DNA from: Pseudomonadota bacterium
GTDB lineage: Bacteria; Myxococcota; Polyangia; Polyangiales; Polyangiaceae
NCBI GenBank assembly: GCA_023419055.1
Contig: JAEZYO010000729.1
Location: 1-6,912, forward strand
Length of the DNA stretch: 6,912 nucleotides
Reading direction: 5' to 3'
Below the pieces are notes generated by a model. That model searched no databases, was not told the origin of the DNA, and saw only the letters and a program-made list of their open reading frames with translations. The translations under genes were made by a program, and so were the position numbers. This document shows, piece by piece, positions 1 through 6,457 of the stretch. Every line of letters starts with the position of its first letter. The stretch's first letter is position 1.

Positions 1-267
1 CCGGTGCGTCTACCCGCGACGCTCGCCGAGAAGACGGGGCAACGCGTGGCCTTGCTCGTGGCGGGCGTAGAGCCGGGCGGTCCTGCCGAGCGAGCCGGGC
101 TAGGCTTGGGCGACGTCTTGTTCGAAGCCTCCGGCACGCGCCTCACGAGCATCGAGGATCTCTTCGGAGTGCTCGAGCCGGAGCGCATCGATCAGCCGCT
201 CTCGCTCCGCATTCTTCGCGCAGGCAGCGAGCAGTCGATCACCGTCACGCCGCAAGCGCGCCCTTGA
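1..267 (+). CDS. PDZ-domain C-terminus, probably of an HtrA-like serine protease (partial, 5' end cut)
   Basis: The reading frame is open from the first base (CCG, GTG, ...) to a TGA at 265-267. The visible 88 residues are therefore the tail of a longer protein, and the GTG at 4 is probably an internal Val rather than a start. The segment is a PDZ domain: a hydrophobic strand (VALLVAGV), then PGGPAERAGLGLGDVLFEASG, the usual 'P-x-x-PA-x-x-AGL-x-x-GD-x-L' core, then a helix (SIEDLFGVL) and a final strand (LSLRILRAG). PDZ domains of this kind bind C-termini or exposed hydrophobic peptides and regulate HtrA/Deg proteases. The segment aligns by eye along its whole length with the PDZ domain of the next gene (V-x-LP, GQ, PA-x-x-AGL, GD-x-L, S-x-x-DL, LR-x-LR-x-G). 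The missing upstream part is therefore probably a trypsin-like domain too, but no catalytic residue lies inside the window. The next gene starts 16 bp downstream, suggesting one operon. Confidence 0.8.
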   Translation, partial: PVRLPATLAEKTGQRVALLVAGVEPGGPAERAGLGLGDVLFEASGTRLTSIEDLFGVLEPERIDQPLSLRILRAGSEQSITVTPQARP

Positions 268-271
268 GCTC

Positions 272-276
272 GGAGG
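272..276 (+). promoter_or_regulatory. Shine-Dalgarno site of the serine protease gene
   Basis: GGAGG lies 7 bases before the ATG at 284, in the 16-bp gap after the upstream stop. It is a near-perfect anti-16S match at good spacing. It fixes the protease start and so supports the conclusion that the protein has no N-terminal signal sequence. Confidence 0.75.
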
Positions 277-283
277 CACACGC

Positions 284-1195
284 ATGACGCAACTCATCGA
301 GCTCTCTCAGGAATTGGAACGGCTCGTCGCCAGCACGGCGCCAAGCGTGGTCGCGGTCGAGCACGACCGCGGGCAAGGTAGCGGGGTCATCATCGCCGAC
401 GACGGCTACGTGGTCACGAACGCGCACGTCGTGCGCGACGAGCGCAAGCTGCGCGTGCGGCTCGGCAGCGGGGCCGAGTACTCGGCGGAGCTCGTGGGCA
501 GCGATCCTGCGACCGATCTGGCGGTCGTGCGCGTCGCGGCGCGCTCTCTGCCGAGCCTCTCGCTCTACGAGACGCGACGCCTGCGCGTCGGGCAGCTCGT
601 CGTCGCTATCGGCAACCCGTTGCGTTTCGACCAGTCGGTGACGCTCGGGATCGTGAGCGCGCTCGACCGGTCACTGCCGGGCCCCCGCGGCTCGGGTTAC
701 GAGGGGCTCGTCCAGACCGACGCGGCGATCAACCCCGGCAACTCGGGCGGGCCGCTGCTCGACGCGAGCGGCGCGGTGGCGGGGATCAACACGGCCATCA
801 TCCCGTTCGCGCGCGGGATGGGCTTCGCGGTGCCCGCGTACACCGCGAGCTGGGTCGTGGCTCTCCTGATGAAAGAGGGCCACATCGAGCGTCCCACGCT
901 GGGAGTCGCGGCGCGCGGCGTCGACCTGCCCCCGCGTGACGTCCTCGAGCACGGCCAACCACGCGCTGTCAGGCTGTTCGAGGTCGCGCCCGACTCTCCG
1001 GCTCAGGCGGCAGGGCTCCGTGGCGGGGATCTCTTGCTCTCGGCGGGCAACCTGCCGCTCGCGAGCGTGGACGACCTGTGCCGCGCGATGGTTTTCTCGA
1101 AAGGAGAAGCGCTCGAGCTTCGGGTGCTTCGGGACGGCGCCGTCTCCCTGCGAAGCGCCCGCCCGAACCGTCGTCCCCGCAGCCGCGCCGCGTAG
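284..1195 (+). CDS. Trypsin-like HtrA/Deg-family serine protease with one PDZ domain, no signal peptide
   Basis: This 303-residue protein should cleave unfolded or tagged protein substrates by the chymotrypsin-fold Ser-His-Asp mechanism. Residues about 17-190 form the protease domain (Trypsin_2 type). His48 sits in TNAHVV, Asp78 in DPATDLAVV and Ser154 in NPGNSGGPL, so all three catalytic residues are present with the oxyanion loop. A PDZ domain follows at about 204-285 (PDSPAQAAGLRGGDLL). The last 14 residues are Arg-rich. Classical DegP/DegQ/DegS proteins are about 350-480 residues and carry a signal peptide or membrane anchor. Here the N-terminus (MTQLIELSQELERLV) is amphipathic, with no hydrophobic core, so the protein is predicted to be cytoplasmic unless exported another way. 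The start is fixed by GGAGG 7 bases upstream. The gene lies 16 bp after a PDZ-protein gene of similar design. Assignment to the family is firm, but the substrate and any link to the downstream nuclease genes are unknown. Confidence 0.92.
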   Translation: MTQLIELSQELERLVASTAPSVVAVEHDRGQGSGVIIADDGYVVTNAHVVRDERKLRVRLGSGAEYSAELVGSDPATDLAVVRVAARSLPSLSLYETRRLRVGQLVVAIGNPLRFDQSVTLGIVSALDRSLPGPRGSGYEGLVQTDAAINPGNSGGPLLDASGAVAGINTAIIPFARGMGFAVPAYTASWVVALLMKEGHIERPTLGVAARGVDLPPRDVLEHGQPRAVRLFEVAPDSPAQAAGLRGGDLLLSAGNLPLASVDDLCRAMVFSKGEALELRVLRDGAVSLRSARPNRRPRSRAA

Positions 1196-1205
1196 CGTAG
1201 CGATT

Positions 1206-1242
1206 CGCGTTCGAGGCTGAAACCGAGCGCTCCTCGAAGGCG
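1206..1242 (+). terminator. Imperfect inverted repeat between protease and nuclease genes (possible terminator or attenuator)
   Basis: TTCGAGG at 1210-1216 pairs with CCTCGAA at 1232-1238 (7 of 7). After one G-G mismatch the stem continues with CGC 1206-1208 against GCG 1240-1242, giving 10 pairs around a 15-base loop. No T-run follows, so it is not a classic intrinsic terminator. It is the only structured element in the 74-bp gap and begins 11 bases after the protease stop. It could lower read-through into yhaO, or it could be chance in GC-rich DNA. Confidence 0.25.
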
Positions 1243-1269
1243 CGCGGTCGTGGTAAGCGCGAGCTTCGG

Positions 1270-2538
1270 ATGAAGTTCCTGCACGCCGCCGATCTCCACA
1301 TCGACAGCCCGCTGCGCGGGCTCGAGCGCTACGAGGGCGCTCCGGTGGAGCACATCCGCGGCGCGACCCGGAGAGCGCTCGAGCACCTGGTGGAGCTCTG
1401 CCTGACCGAGAAGGTGAGCCTCCTCGTGATCGCCGGGGATCTCTACGACGGCGGCTGGAACGACTACTCGACCGGGCTCTTCTTCTGCCAGCAGATGGCG
1501 CGGCTCAACGAAGGCGGTGTGCGCGTGGTCTGGATCCGCGGCAACCACGACGCGGCGAGCCGCCTCACGCAGCACCTGCGGCCGCCCGAGAACGTCACCG
1601 AGCTCTCGCACGGTCGCCCGAGCACGCTCGAGCTCGTGCTCGACGGCGTGGACGTCGCGATTCATGGCCAGGGCTTCCCGAAGCAACGCGTTACCGACGA
1701 TCTGAGCGAGCGCTACCCCGCGCCGATCCCGGGCGCGTTCAACTTGGGCCTCCTGCACACCGCGCTCGACGGCCGGGAGGGGCACGACCGTTACGCGCCG
1801 TGCCGCGTGGAGGGCCTCCTGAACCGTGGCTACGACTACTGGGCGCTCGGTCACGTTCACCGCCGCGAGGAAGTGCGCCGCGACCCGTACATCGTCTTTC
1901 CCGGCAACCTGCAGGGGCGCCACGCCCGCGAGACCGGCCCGAAGGGGGCGACGCTCGTCACCCTACAGGGTAACCGAGTGGTGGAGCTCGAGCACCGCGC
2001 CCTCGACGAGGTGCGCTGGGCTCACGTGACCGTCGACGCCGCGCGCGCCGCCTCCGCGGACGACGTGGTGGACGGCGTGCGAGAGCAGATTTCCGCCGAG
2101 GTGAGCGAGGCGGAGGGCAAGCTGCTCTGCGTGCGGGTCAGCGTGACAGGTTCCACGCGCGCGCATTCGGCCCTCGCGCTCGACTCCGAGCGCTGGCAAA
2201 ACGAGGTTCGCGCGGCTTCGCTCGACGTGGGGCGCGGCGCTGCCTGGGTCGAGAAGGTGCTGTTGCGGACGCGGCCGGAGGGTGACGTCGAGGCCCTGCG
2301 CGCCCGGCAGGATCCCGTGGGCGCGCTGCTACGCACGCTCGACGCGGTGCGGAGCGACGAGGTCGAGCTCGGGGCGCTCGTCGAAGAGCTCTCCGAGCTC
2401 CGGCGCAAGCTGCCGCAAGAGCTGCGCGACGGGCCAGACGCGGCTCGCATCGGCGACGCGGCCGGCGTGCGCGCCTTGCTCGACGACATCGAGGGCCTGC
2501 TGCTCCCGATGTTGAGCGACGAGGGGAGCGACGCTTGA
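1270..2538 (+). CDS. yhaO: YhaO/SbcD-like (Mre11-type) metallophosphoesterase, putative DNA exonuclease
   Basis: This 422-residue protein belongs to the YhaO branch of the SbcD/Mre11 calcineurin-like phosphoesterases, which use two metal ions (usually Mn) to cut DNA. B. subtilis YhaO is about 410 residues, so this one is full length. The N-terminus MKFLHAADLHIDSPLRGL is the family hallmark. Metal-ligand motifs appear in order: D8-x-H10, GDLYD (D57; D60 is also conserved), GNHD (N92, H93), H163 in LLHT, and GHVH (H195, H197). All are intact, so an active nuclease is expected. Residues about 1-245 form the catalytic domain. The rest is the capping and partner-binding part and ends in a Glu/Leu-rich helical tail. 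The start is the first ATG and matches the family N-terminus, although only a weak GAG at 1261-1263 serves as a ribosome site. The stop overlaps the start of the yhaN-like gene by 4 bases, so the two are translationally coupled and probably form one nuclease-ATPase complex. Its exact DNA substrate cannot be read from sequence. Confidence 0.93.
   Translation: MKFLHAADLHIDSPLRGLERYEGAPVEHIRGATRRALEHLVELCLTEKVSLLVIAGDLYDGGWNDYSTGLFFCQQMARLNEGGVRVVWIRGNHDAASRLTQHLRPPENVTELSHGRPSTLELVLDGVDVAIHGQGFPKQRVTDDLSERYPAPIPGAFNLGLLHTALDGREGHDRYAPCRVEGLLNRGYDYWALGHVHRREEVRRDPYIVFPGNLQGRHARETGPKGATLVTLQGNRVVELEHRALDEVRWAHVTVDAARAASADDVVDGVREQISAEVSEAEGKLLCVRVSVTGSTRAHSALALDSERWQNEVRAASLDVGRGAAWVEKVLLRTRPEGDVEALRARQDPVGALLRTLDAVRSDEVELGALVEELSELRRKLPQELRDGPDAARIGDAAGVRALLDDIEGLLLPMLSDEGSDA
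2521..2528 (+). promoter_or_regulatory. Shine-Dalgarno site selecting the TTG start of the yhaN-like gene
   Basis: GAGGGGAG lies inside the last codons of the yhaO-like gene, 6 bases before the TTG at 2535. It supports the rare TTG start and the TTGA start/stop overlap. Ribosomes finishing yhaO could re-initiate here, which would fix the subunit ratio of the two products. Confidence 0.7.
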
Positions 2539-5500
2539 GGCTGGTCCGGTTGGATCTGGCAGCGTTCGGCCCCTTTACGGATCGCAGCCTGGATTTTTCG
2601 GGCGGCGCGCCGGGCGGCCTGCACGTGGTCTACGGCAAGAACGCCGCGGGTAAGAGCACGGCGCTCAGGGCCATTTCCGATCTTCTGTTCGGCATCCCGG
2701 TCAAGTCGAGCGACGACCACGTTCATCCGTACCAGCAGCTCCGGGTCCGCGCGACGCTCGCGAACGGCAGCGGTGAAGAGCTCGTGGTGCAGCGGCTGAA
2801 GCGCAACAAGGACGCGCTCCGCGACGCGAACGACGCGCCGCTCGACGAGCTCGTGCTCAAGCGGCTGCTCGGGAACGTCGACCGCAAGATGTTCGAGCGC
2901 GTGTTCGGGCTCGACCACGAGCGCCTGCGCGAGGCAGGTCAAGCGCTGCTCGAGGGCCGCGGCGACGTCGGCGAGAGCCTGTTCGACGCCGGAGCCGGCG
3001 GCCATGGAGTGCGCCGTGTGCTCGAGCGGCTGCGTGCGGAGGCCGAGCGCCTCTACAAACCGCGAGGCAAGCAGGAGATCAACCAGCTCCTCGAACGCTA
3101 CAAGCAGGCCCGAGAGCGCGTGAGCCAGGCGCTCCACCCGCCCGACCTCTACGTCGAGCAGGAGCAGCGGCTGCGCGAGAAGCTCGAGGAACGCGAGCGC
3201 CTCGGGCAAAATCTTCGCCTGCTGCGCGAGGAGCGCGAGAAGAAGCTGCTCCTCCAGGGGTCGCTCAAGGGGATCGCTCGCCGCGATCGCTTGCGCGCCG
3301 AGCTCGCGGAGCTCGGCGTCGTGCCGAACCTGCCGGAGAACGCGAGCGAGCGTCGAGAGCGCGCGGAGCATGCCCTGGCAAGCGAGGGCGCGAACCAGAC
3401 GCGCGTCGAGCGTGAGATCGCCCGCCTGGAGGCGCGCCTCGCCGAGCTCGAGCTCCCCGAGGGGTTGCTCGCGGTCGGAGAAGTGGCGATGAGCACGCTG
3501 CGCGACGGCATCGGGCGCACGAAGAAGGCGTTGATCGACTTGCCGGTGCGCGAGGCCGAGCTCGCGGAGCGACGCGCCGAGGCGTCGCTCGTGGAGCGAC
3601 GGCTCGGGGTGAGCGTCTCGAACGCCGAGTCGCTCGTCGAACGGCGCGCGGAGGAGGCGCGCTTTCGGAAGCTCGCGGCGCAGCGCGGCGTGTCGGAGGA
3701 GAAGCTCCGCGCCGCGGGCGAGCGAGCCAGGCAGGCCGAGCTCGACCACGCGACTCAAGAGGCGCGCCTCGGCGTGCTGCCCGCTCCGTCTTCGGGCGAC
3801 GCGCTCGAGCGCGCCGTGCTCCTCGCTCGGCGCGTGGGTGACGTCGACGCCGCGCGCGTGGCGCTCGGGCGGGAGCGCGCGGAGCTCTCCGCCAAGGTGC
3901 TCGCGGAGCTCTCGAAGCTCGCGCCCTGGGCCGGCAGCTTGCGCGAGCTCGCCGCGTTGCGCGTCCCCGCGCTCGAGACGGTGGAGCGCTTCGAGCGCGG
4001 GCTGTTCGACCTGGCCGAGCGCGGGCGCAGGCTCGAGGCGCGGGAAGAGCGTTGCCGCGCGCGCGTCGAGGAGCTGTCGCGCGAGATCGCCGCGGAGGAG
4101 CAGGCGGGCAGCGTCCCGAGCGAAGAGGAGCTCGAGCGCGCGCGCAAGACCCGGGACGAGCGCTTCGACGTTTTGTGCAAGGAGCTGCCCGCGAAGGGGA
4201 AGTCGTTCGAGCCGTTGTTCGAGGCGGCGCGCATCCGCGACTACCGCTCGGCCGTCGCCTCCGCGGATCTCCTGGCGGATCGCCTGCGGCGCGAGGCCGC
4301 GCGGGTGGCCGAGCAGGCACGCCGACTGACGGAACAAGGGCAGCTTTCGGAGGAGAAGGCGCGGCTCGCCGAGCTCGCGGCGGAGTTGTCGGCCGACGCG
4401 GCGAACCTCGAGCGTGACTGGCGTGACTCGTGGAAGGAGGCCGGCTTCGAGCCGCTGCGACCCGTCGAGATGCGGAGCTGGCTCGCGCGGCGCGAGCAAA
4501 CGGCCGCGCTCTTGATCGAGGAAGCGAACCTCGACGAGCGCGAGGCCGAGCTCGAACGACAGACCGCGAGCCTCACGCGGGCGCTCACCGAGGCGCTGGG
4601 CAGCGCGCCGGAGCTTCCACTGGGAGTGAGCGTGGAGCGCGCCAACGAGCGGCTGGACGCGGAGCGCGCGCTCGCGGCGCAGCGGGTCGCGCTCGCGCAG
4701 CAGGTGGCCGAGCTCGAGGTGCGCCGGGACAAGGCTCGTCGCGATCTCGAGCGCGAGGAGCTCGCCGCAGCCGAGCTCGCGCGCGAGCTCGCGGAGGTGA
4801 CGGTCGCGCTCGGCTTCAGCGGAGATCTCGCTCCGGAAGAGGTCGAGTCTCGGCTCGAGGCCAGGGCAGAGCTCGCGCGGGTGAGGGCACAAACGGGCGA
4901 GCTCGAGCGCCGGGTCGCGGGCATGCGGCGCGACATCAAGGCGTTCGAGGGCGAGGTCGCCGAGCTCGTCCGGGCTCACGCGCCGGAGCTAGCCGAGCTG
5001 CCGAGTGAGCGCGCGGCGATCGAGATCATCGCTCGCTTCGACCGCGGCCGGCGCGACTCCGAGGTCATCGAGCGGGTGAAGCAAGAGCTCGTCGAGCGAG
5101 GCCGGGAGCTCGCGCGCCATCGCGAGCTCGCGGAGCAGGCCGAGCGGGAGCTCGCCGAGCTCGTGGGGCTCGCCGGGGCGGCGGACCGGGCGGCGTTGCC
5201 GGAGCTAGAGCTCCGGGTGCGGAAAGCTCGGGCCATCACCGCCGATCTCGAGCTCCTCGAAGGTACCCTCGGCGAGGCGGCGGGCGCGCGCGGTCTCGAA
5301 GCGCTGGTGCTGGAAGCCCGTGGCACCGATCCCGCTCGCCTCAGCGTGGAGATCGAGGAGCTCGAGCAGCGCATCGAAGAGCTGCATCAGACGTACGAAG
5401 CCACGATTCACGCCATTTCGAGCCTGCAGGCTGGCCTGTCTCGGATGGGCGAGGCGAGCGCCGCTCAAGCGGCTGAGGAAGAGCAGGAGTTCATGGCGGC

Positions 5501-5990
5501 CCTGGTCGCGAAATCGGAGCGCTGGGCGCGCTTCAAGCTGGCCGAGGTCCTCCTGGCGCGTGAAATCGAGCGTTACCGGGAGCAGCATCAGGGCCCGGTC
5601 CTACGGCGGGCGGGGGAGCTTTACGCGCGCCTGACGCTGGACGAGTACCGCGGGCTTCGGGTCGGCCGGGAGGAGAGAGCCATCGTCGCGGTCCGAAAGA
5701 ACGACCTCGAGGTGCCGGTCGAGGGGCTGAACGAAGCCGCGCGCTACCACCTCTATCTGGCCCTTCGTCTGGCGAGCCTCGAACGATACCTCGAGCATAG
5801 TGACGCCTTGCCCCTGGTCTTGGACGACGTCCTGATTCACTTCGACGAGGAAGGCGCTCGGGCGGCGCTCGAGGTGTTCGGCGACCTCAGCCAGAAGATC
5901 CAGCTTTTGCTCTTCACCCATCATCGTCACAACGTTGCGCGCGCCGAGCGCGCCGTTGCGAGTGACAAGCTGTTCATTCACGAGCTCTGA
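2535..5990 (+). CDS. yhaN: YhaN-like (AAA_27) Rad50/SbcC-type coiled-coil ATPase with divergent signature motif
   Basis: This 1151-residue SMC/Rad50-like ATPase is expected to partner the YhaO-like nuclease and to control its access to DNA through ATP-driven head dimerisation. The N-terminal head (about 1-175) has the AAA_27 opening MRLVRLDLAAFGPFTDRSLD, Walker A GKNAAGKST (G34-T42, K40) and a Q-loop-like segment HPYQQLR (65-70). A Glu/Arg/Ala/Leu-rich region at about 176-1010 is mostly coiled coil. The C-terminal head (about 1011-1151) has AGELYARLTLDEYRGL, HLYLALRLASLE, Walker B LPLVLDDVLIHFDE (D1097, D1098) and a His switch LLLFTHHRHN (H1129, H1130). B. subtilis YhaN is about 960 residues, so the coil here is longer. 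Only two cysteines exist (C507, C548), so there is no CxxC zinc hook. The signature segment before HLYLALRLA reads GLNEAAR instead of the usual Ser-x-Gly-Thr type. The start is a TTG that overlaps the yhaO stop (TTGA) and is backed by GAGGGGAG 6 bases upstream. Family assignment is firm; biological role is inferred. Confidence 0.92.
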   Translation: MRLVRLDLAAFGPFTDRSLDFSGGAPGGLHVVYGKNAAGKSTALRAISDLLFGIPVKSSDDHVHPYQQLRVRATLANGSGEELVVQRLKRNKDALRDANDAPLDELVLKRLLGNVDRKMFERVFGLDHERLREAGQALLEGRGDVGESLFDAGAGGHGVRRVLERLRAEAERLYKPRGKQEINQLLERYKQARERVSQALHPPDLYVEQEQRLREKLEERERLGQNLRLLREEREKKLLLQGSLKGIARRDRLRAELAELGVVPNLPENASERRERAEHALASEGANQTRVEREIARLEARLAELELPEGLLAVGEVAMSTLRDGIGRTKKALIDLPVREAELAERRAEASLVERRLGVSVSNAESLVERRAEEARFRKLAAQRGVSEEKLRAAGERARQAELDHATQEARLGVLPAPSSGDALERAVLLARRVGDVDAARVALGRERAELSAKVLAELSKLAPWAGSLRELAALRVPALETVERFERGLFDLAERGRRLEAREERCRARVEELSREIAAEEQAGSVPSEEELERARKTRDERFDVLCKELPAKGKSFEPLFEAARIRDYRSAVASADLLADRLRREAARVAEQARRLTEQGQLSEEKARLAELAAELSADAANLERDWRDSWKEAGFEPLRPVEMRSWLARREQTAALLIEEANLDEREAELERQTASLTRALTEALGSAPELPLGVSVERANERLDAERALAAQRVALAQQVAELEVRRDKARRDLEREELAAAELARELAEVTVALGFSGDLAPEEVESRLEARAELARVRAQTGELERRVAGMRRDIKAFEGEVAELVRAHAPELAELPSERAAIEIIARFDRGRRDSEVIERVKQELVERGRELARHRELAEQAERELAELVGLAGAADRAALPELELRVRKARAITADLELLEGTLGEAAGARGLEALVLEARGTDPARLSVEIEELEQRIEELHQTYEATIHAISSLQAGLSRMGEASAAQAAEEEQEFMAALVAKSERWARFKLAEVLLAREIERYREQHQGPVLRRAGELYARLTLDEYRGLRVGREERAIVAVRKNDLEVPVEGLNEAARYHLYLALRLASLERYLEHSDALPLVLDDVLIHFDEEGARAALEVFGDLSQKIQLLLFTHHRHNVARAERAVASDKLFIHEL

Positions 5991-6015
5991 ACACCCTGCG
6001 CGGGGAGCCGAGCTC
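5982..6015. terminator. Nested inverted repeats between convergent genes (weak candidate bidirectional terminator)
   Basis: Two GAGCTC copies (5982-5987 and 6010-6015) can pair with each other, and CCC at 5994-5996 can pair with GGG at 6002-6004 inside that loop. They span the short gap between the convergent yhaN-like and GFA-like genes and overlap both stop regions. There is no T-run on either strand. GAGCTC is itself very frequent in this window, so chance is a real alternative. Confidence 0.18.
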
Positions 6016-6391
6016 AGCGCCAGGGGACGTCCCGAGTCATCGATTCTTCCCAGTTTTTCCCGTCGAAGGGCAGGACCTCGAGCGCCCGGAGGTCGACCTC
6101 GTCGAGGCAGCGCACATTCACGTCGATCTTGTCCGGGTCCGAGCGCGGTACGTAGAAGGCGTGGATTCCACACGTCTTACAGAAGTAGTGCTGCGCGACG
6201 CCGGTATTGAAGGTGTACGTCGCGAGCGCTTCCCACTCGGAATCGAGCGAAAAGGCCTCTTTCGGCACGATGAGGTGCACGATGCCCTTCTTGGTGCACA
6301 TCGAGCAGTTGCACTCGGTCAGGCCCTCGAGCTGCGCGCGCACACGAAACCGCACTTTCCCACAGTGGCAACCGCCGTGAAGCTCGGACAT
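6014..6391 (-). CDS. GFA/CENP-V-type zinc-binding protein (glutathione-dependent formaldehyde-activating-like fold)
   Basis: This 125-residue protein belongs to the GFA family (PF04828), small zinc proteins named after S-hydroxymethylglutathione synthase. Most members are of unproven function, and many are not formaldehyde enzymes. The family pattern is complete: GGCHCGKVRF (C8, C10), CNCSMC (C27, C29, C32) and HYFCKTCGIHAFY (C71, C74). By analogy with the characterised enzyme, C8, C10, C71 and C74 hold the structural zinc, and C27, C29 and C32 form the second, catalytic-type site. The closing stretch (VNVRCLDEVDLRALEVLPFDG) is typical of short bacterial members. No signal peptide is seen, so it should be cytosolic. 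The ATG at 6391 gives exactly the family N-terminus, but no clear ribosome site precedes it. It faces the yhaN-like gene, with a 23-bp gap between the stops, and is divergent from the lipoprotein gene across 66 bp. It is probably an independent housekeeping or stress gene with no link to the nuclease operon. Confidence 0.9.
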   Translation of the reverse strand: MSELHGGCHCGKVRFRVRAQLEGLTECNCSMCTKKGIVHLIVPKEAFSLDSEWEALATYTFNTGVAQHYFCKTCGIHAFYVPRSDPDKIDVNVRCLDEVDLRALEVLPFDGKNWEESMTRDVPWR

Positions 6392-6416
6392 CGCGGGGCA
6401 GTCTAGCCCGGAAACG

Positions 6417-6446
6417 TTGACCTCGGAGCGGACTCACTGCGATCAT
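6417..6446 (+). promoter_or_regulatory. Candidate sigma-70-like promoter of the Cys-rich lipoprotein gene (near-leaderless)
   Basis: TTGACC at 6417-6422 matches the -35 consensus at 5 of 6 positions. GATCAT at 6441-6446, after an 18-base spacer, matches the -10 at 4 of 6. Transcription would start near 6452-6453, only about 5 bases before the ATG at 6458. That would fit the lack of any Shine-Dalgarno sequence there. The -10 is weak and other sigma factors are possible. Confidence 0.3.
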
Positions 6447-6457
6447 GGCTAATATCC

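Noticed and set aside
4..267. A separate small 87-residue gene starting at GTG 4
   Set aside because: The frame stays open to the window edge, the GTG has no visible ribosome site, and the protein is a lone PDZ domain that fits the tail of a protease.
1003..1923. A 306-codon minus-strand open frame opposite the protease end and yhaO
   Set aside because: It is in triplet register with the yhaO frame and is explained by the same rare-codon avoidance. No family features are visible, and the plus-strand gene has a complete motif set.
2022..4979. A 985-codon open frame on the minus strand, opposite the end of yhaO and most of yhaN
   Set aside because: It uses the same triplets as yhaN read in reverse. 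Its stops would need the sense codons TTA, CTA or TCA, which this GC-rich gene avoids. The product is a low-complexity mirror of the coiled coil with no recognisable domain, and it crosses a gene junction.
6450..6455. TAATAT as a -10 box for the lipoprotein gene
   Set aside because: It would put the transcript start inside the coding region after ATG 6458, and no -35 lies at a proper distance.
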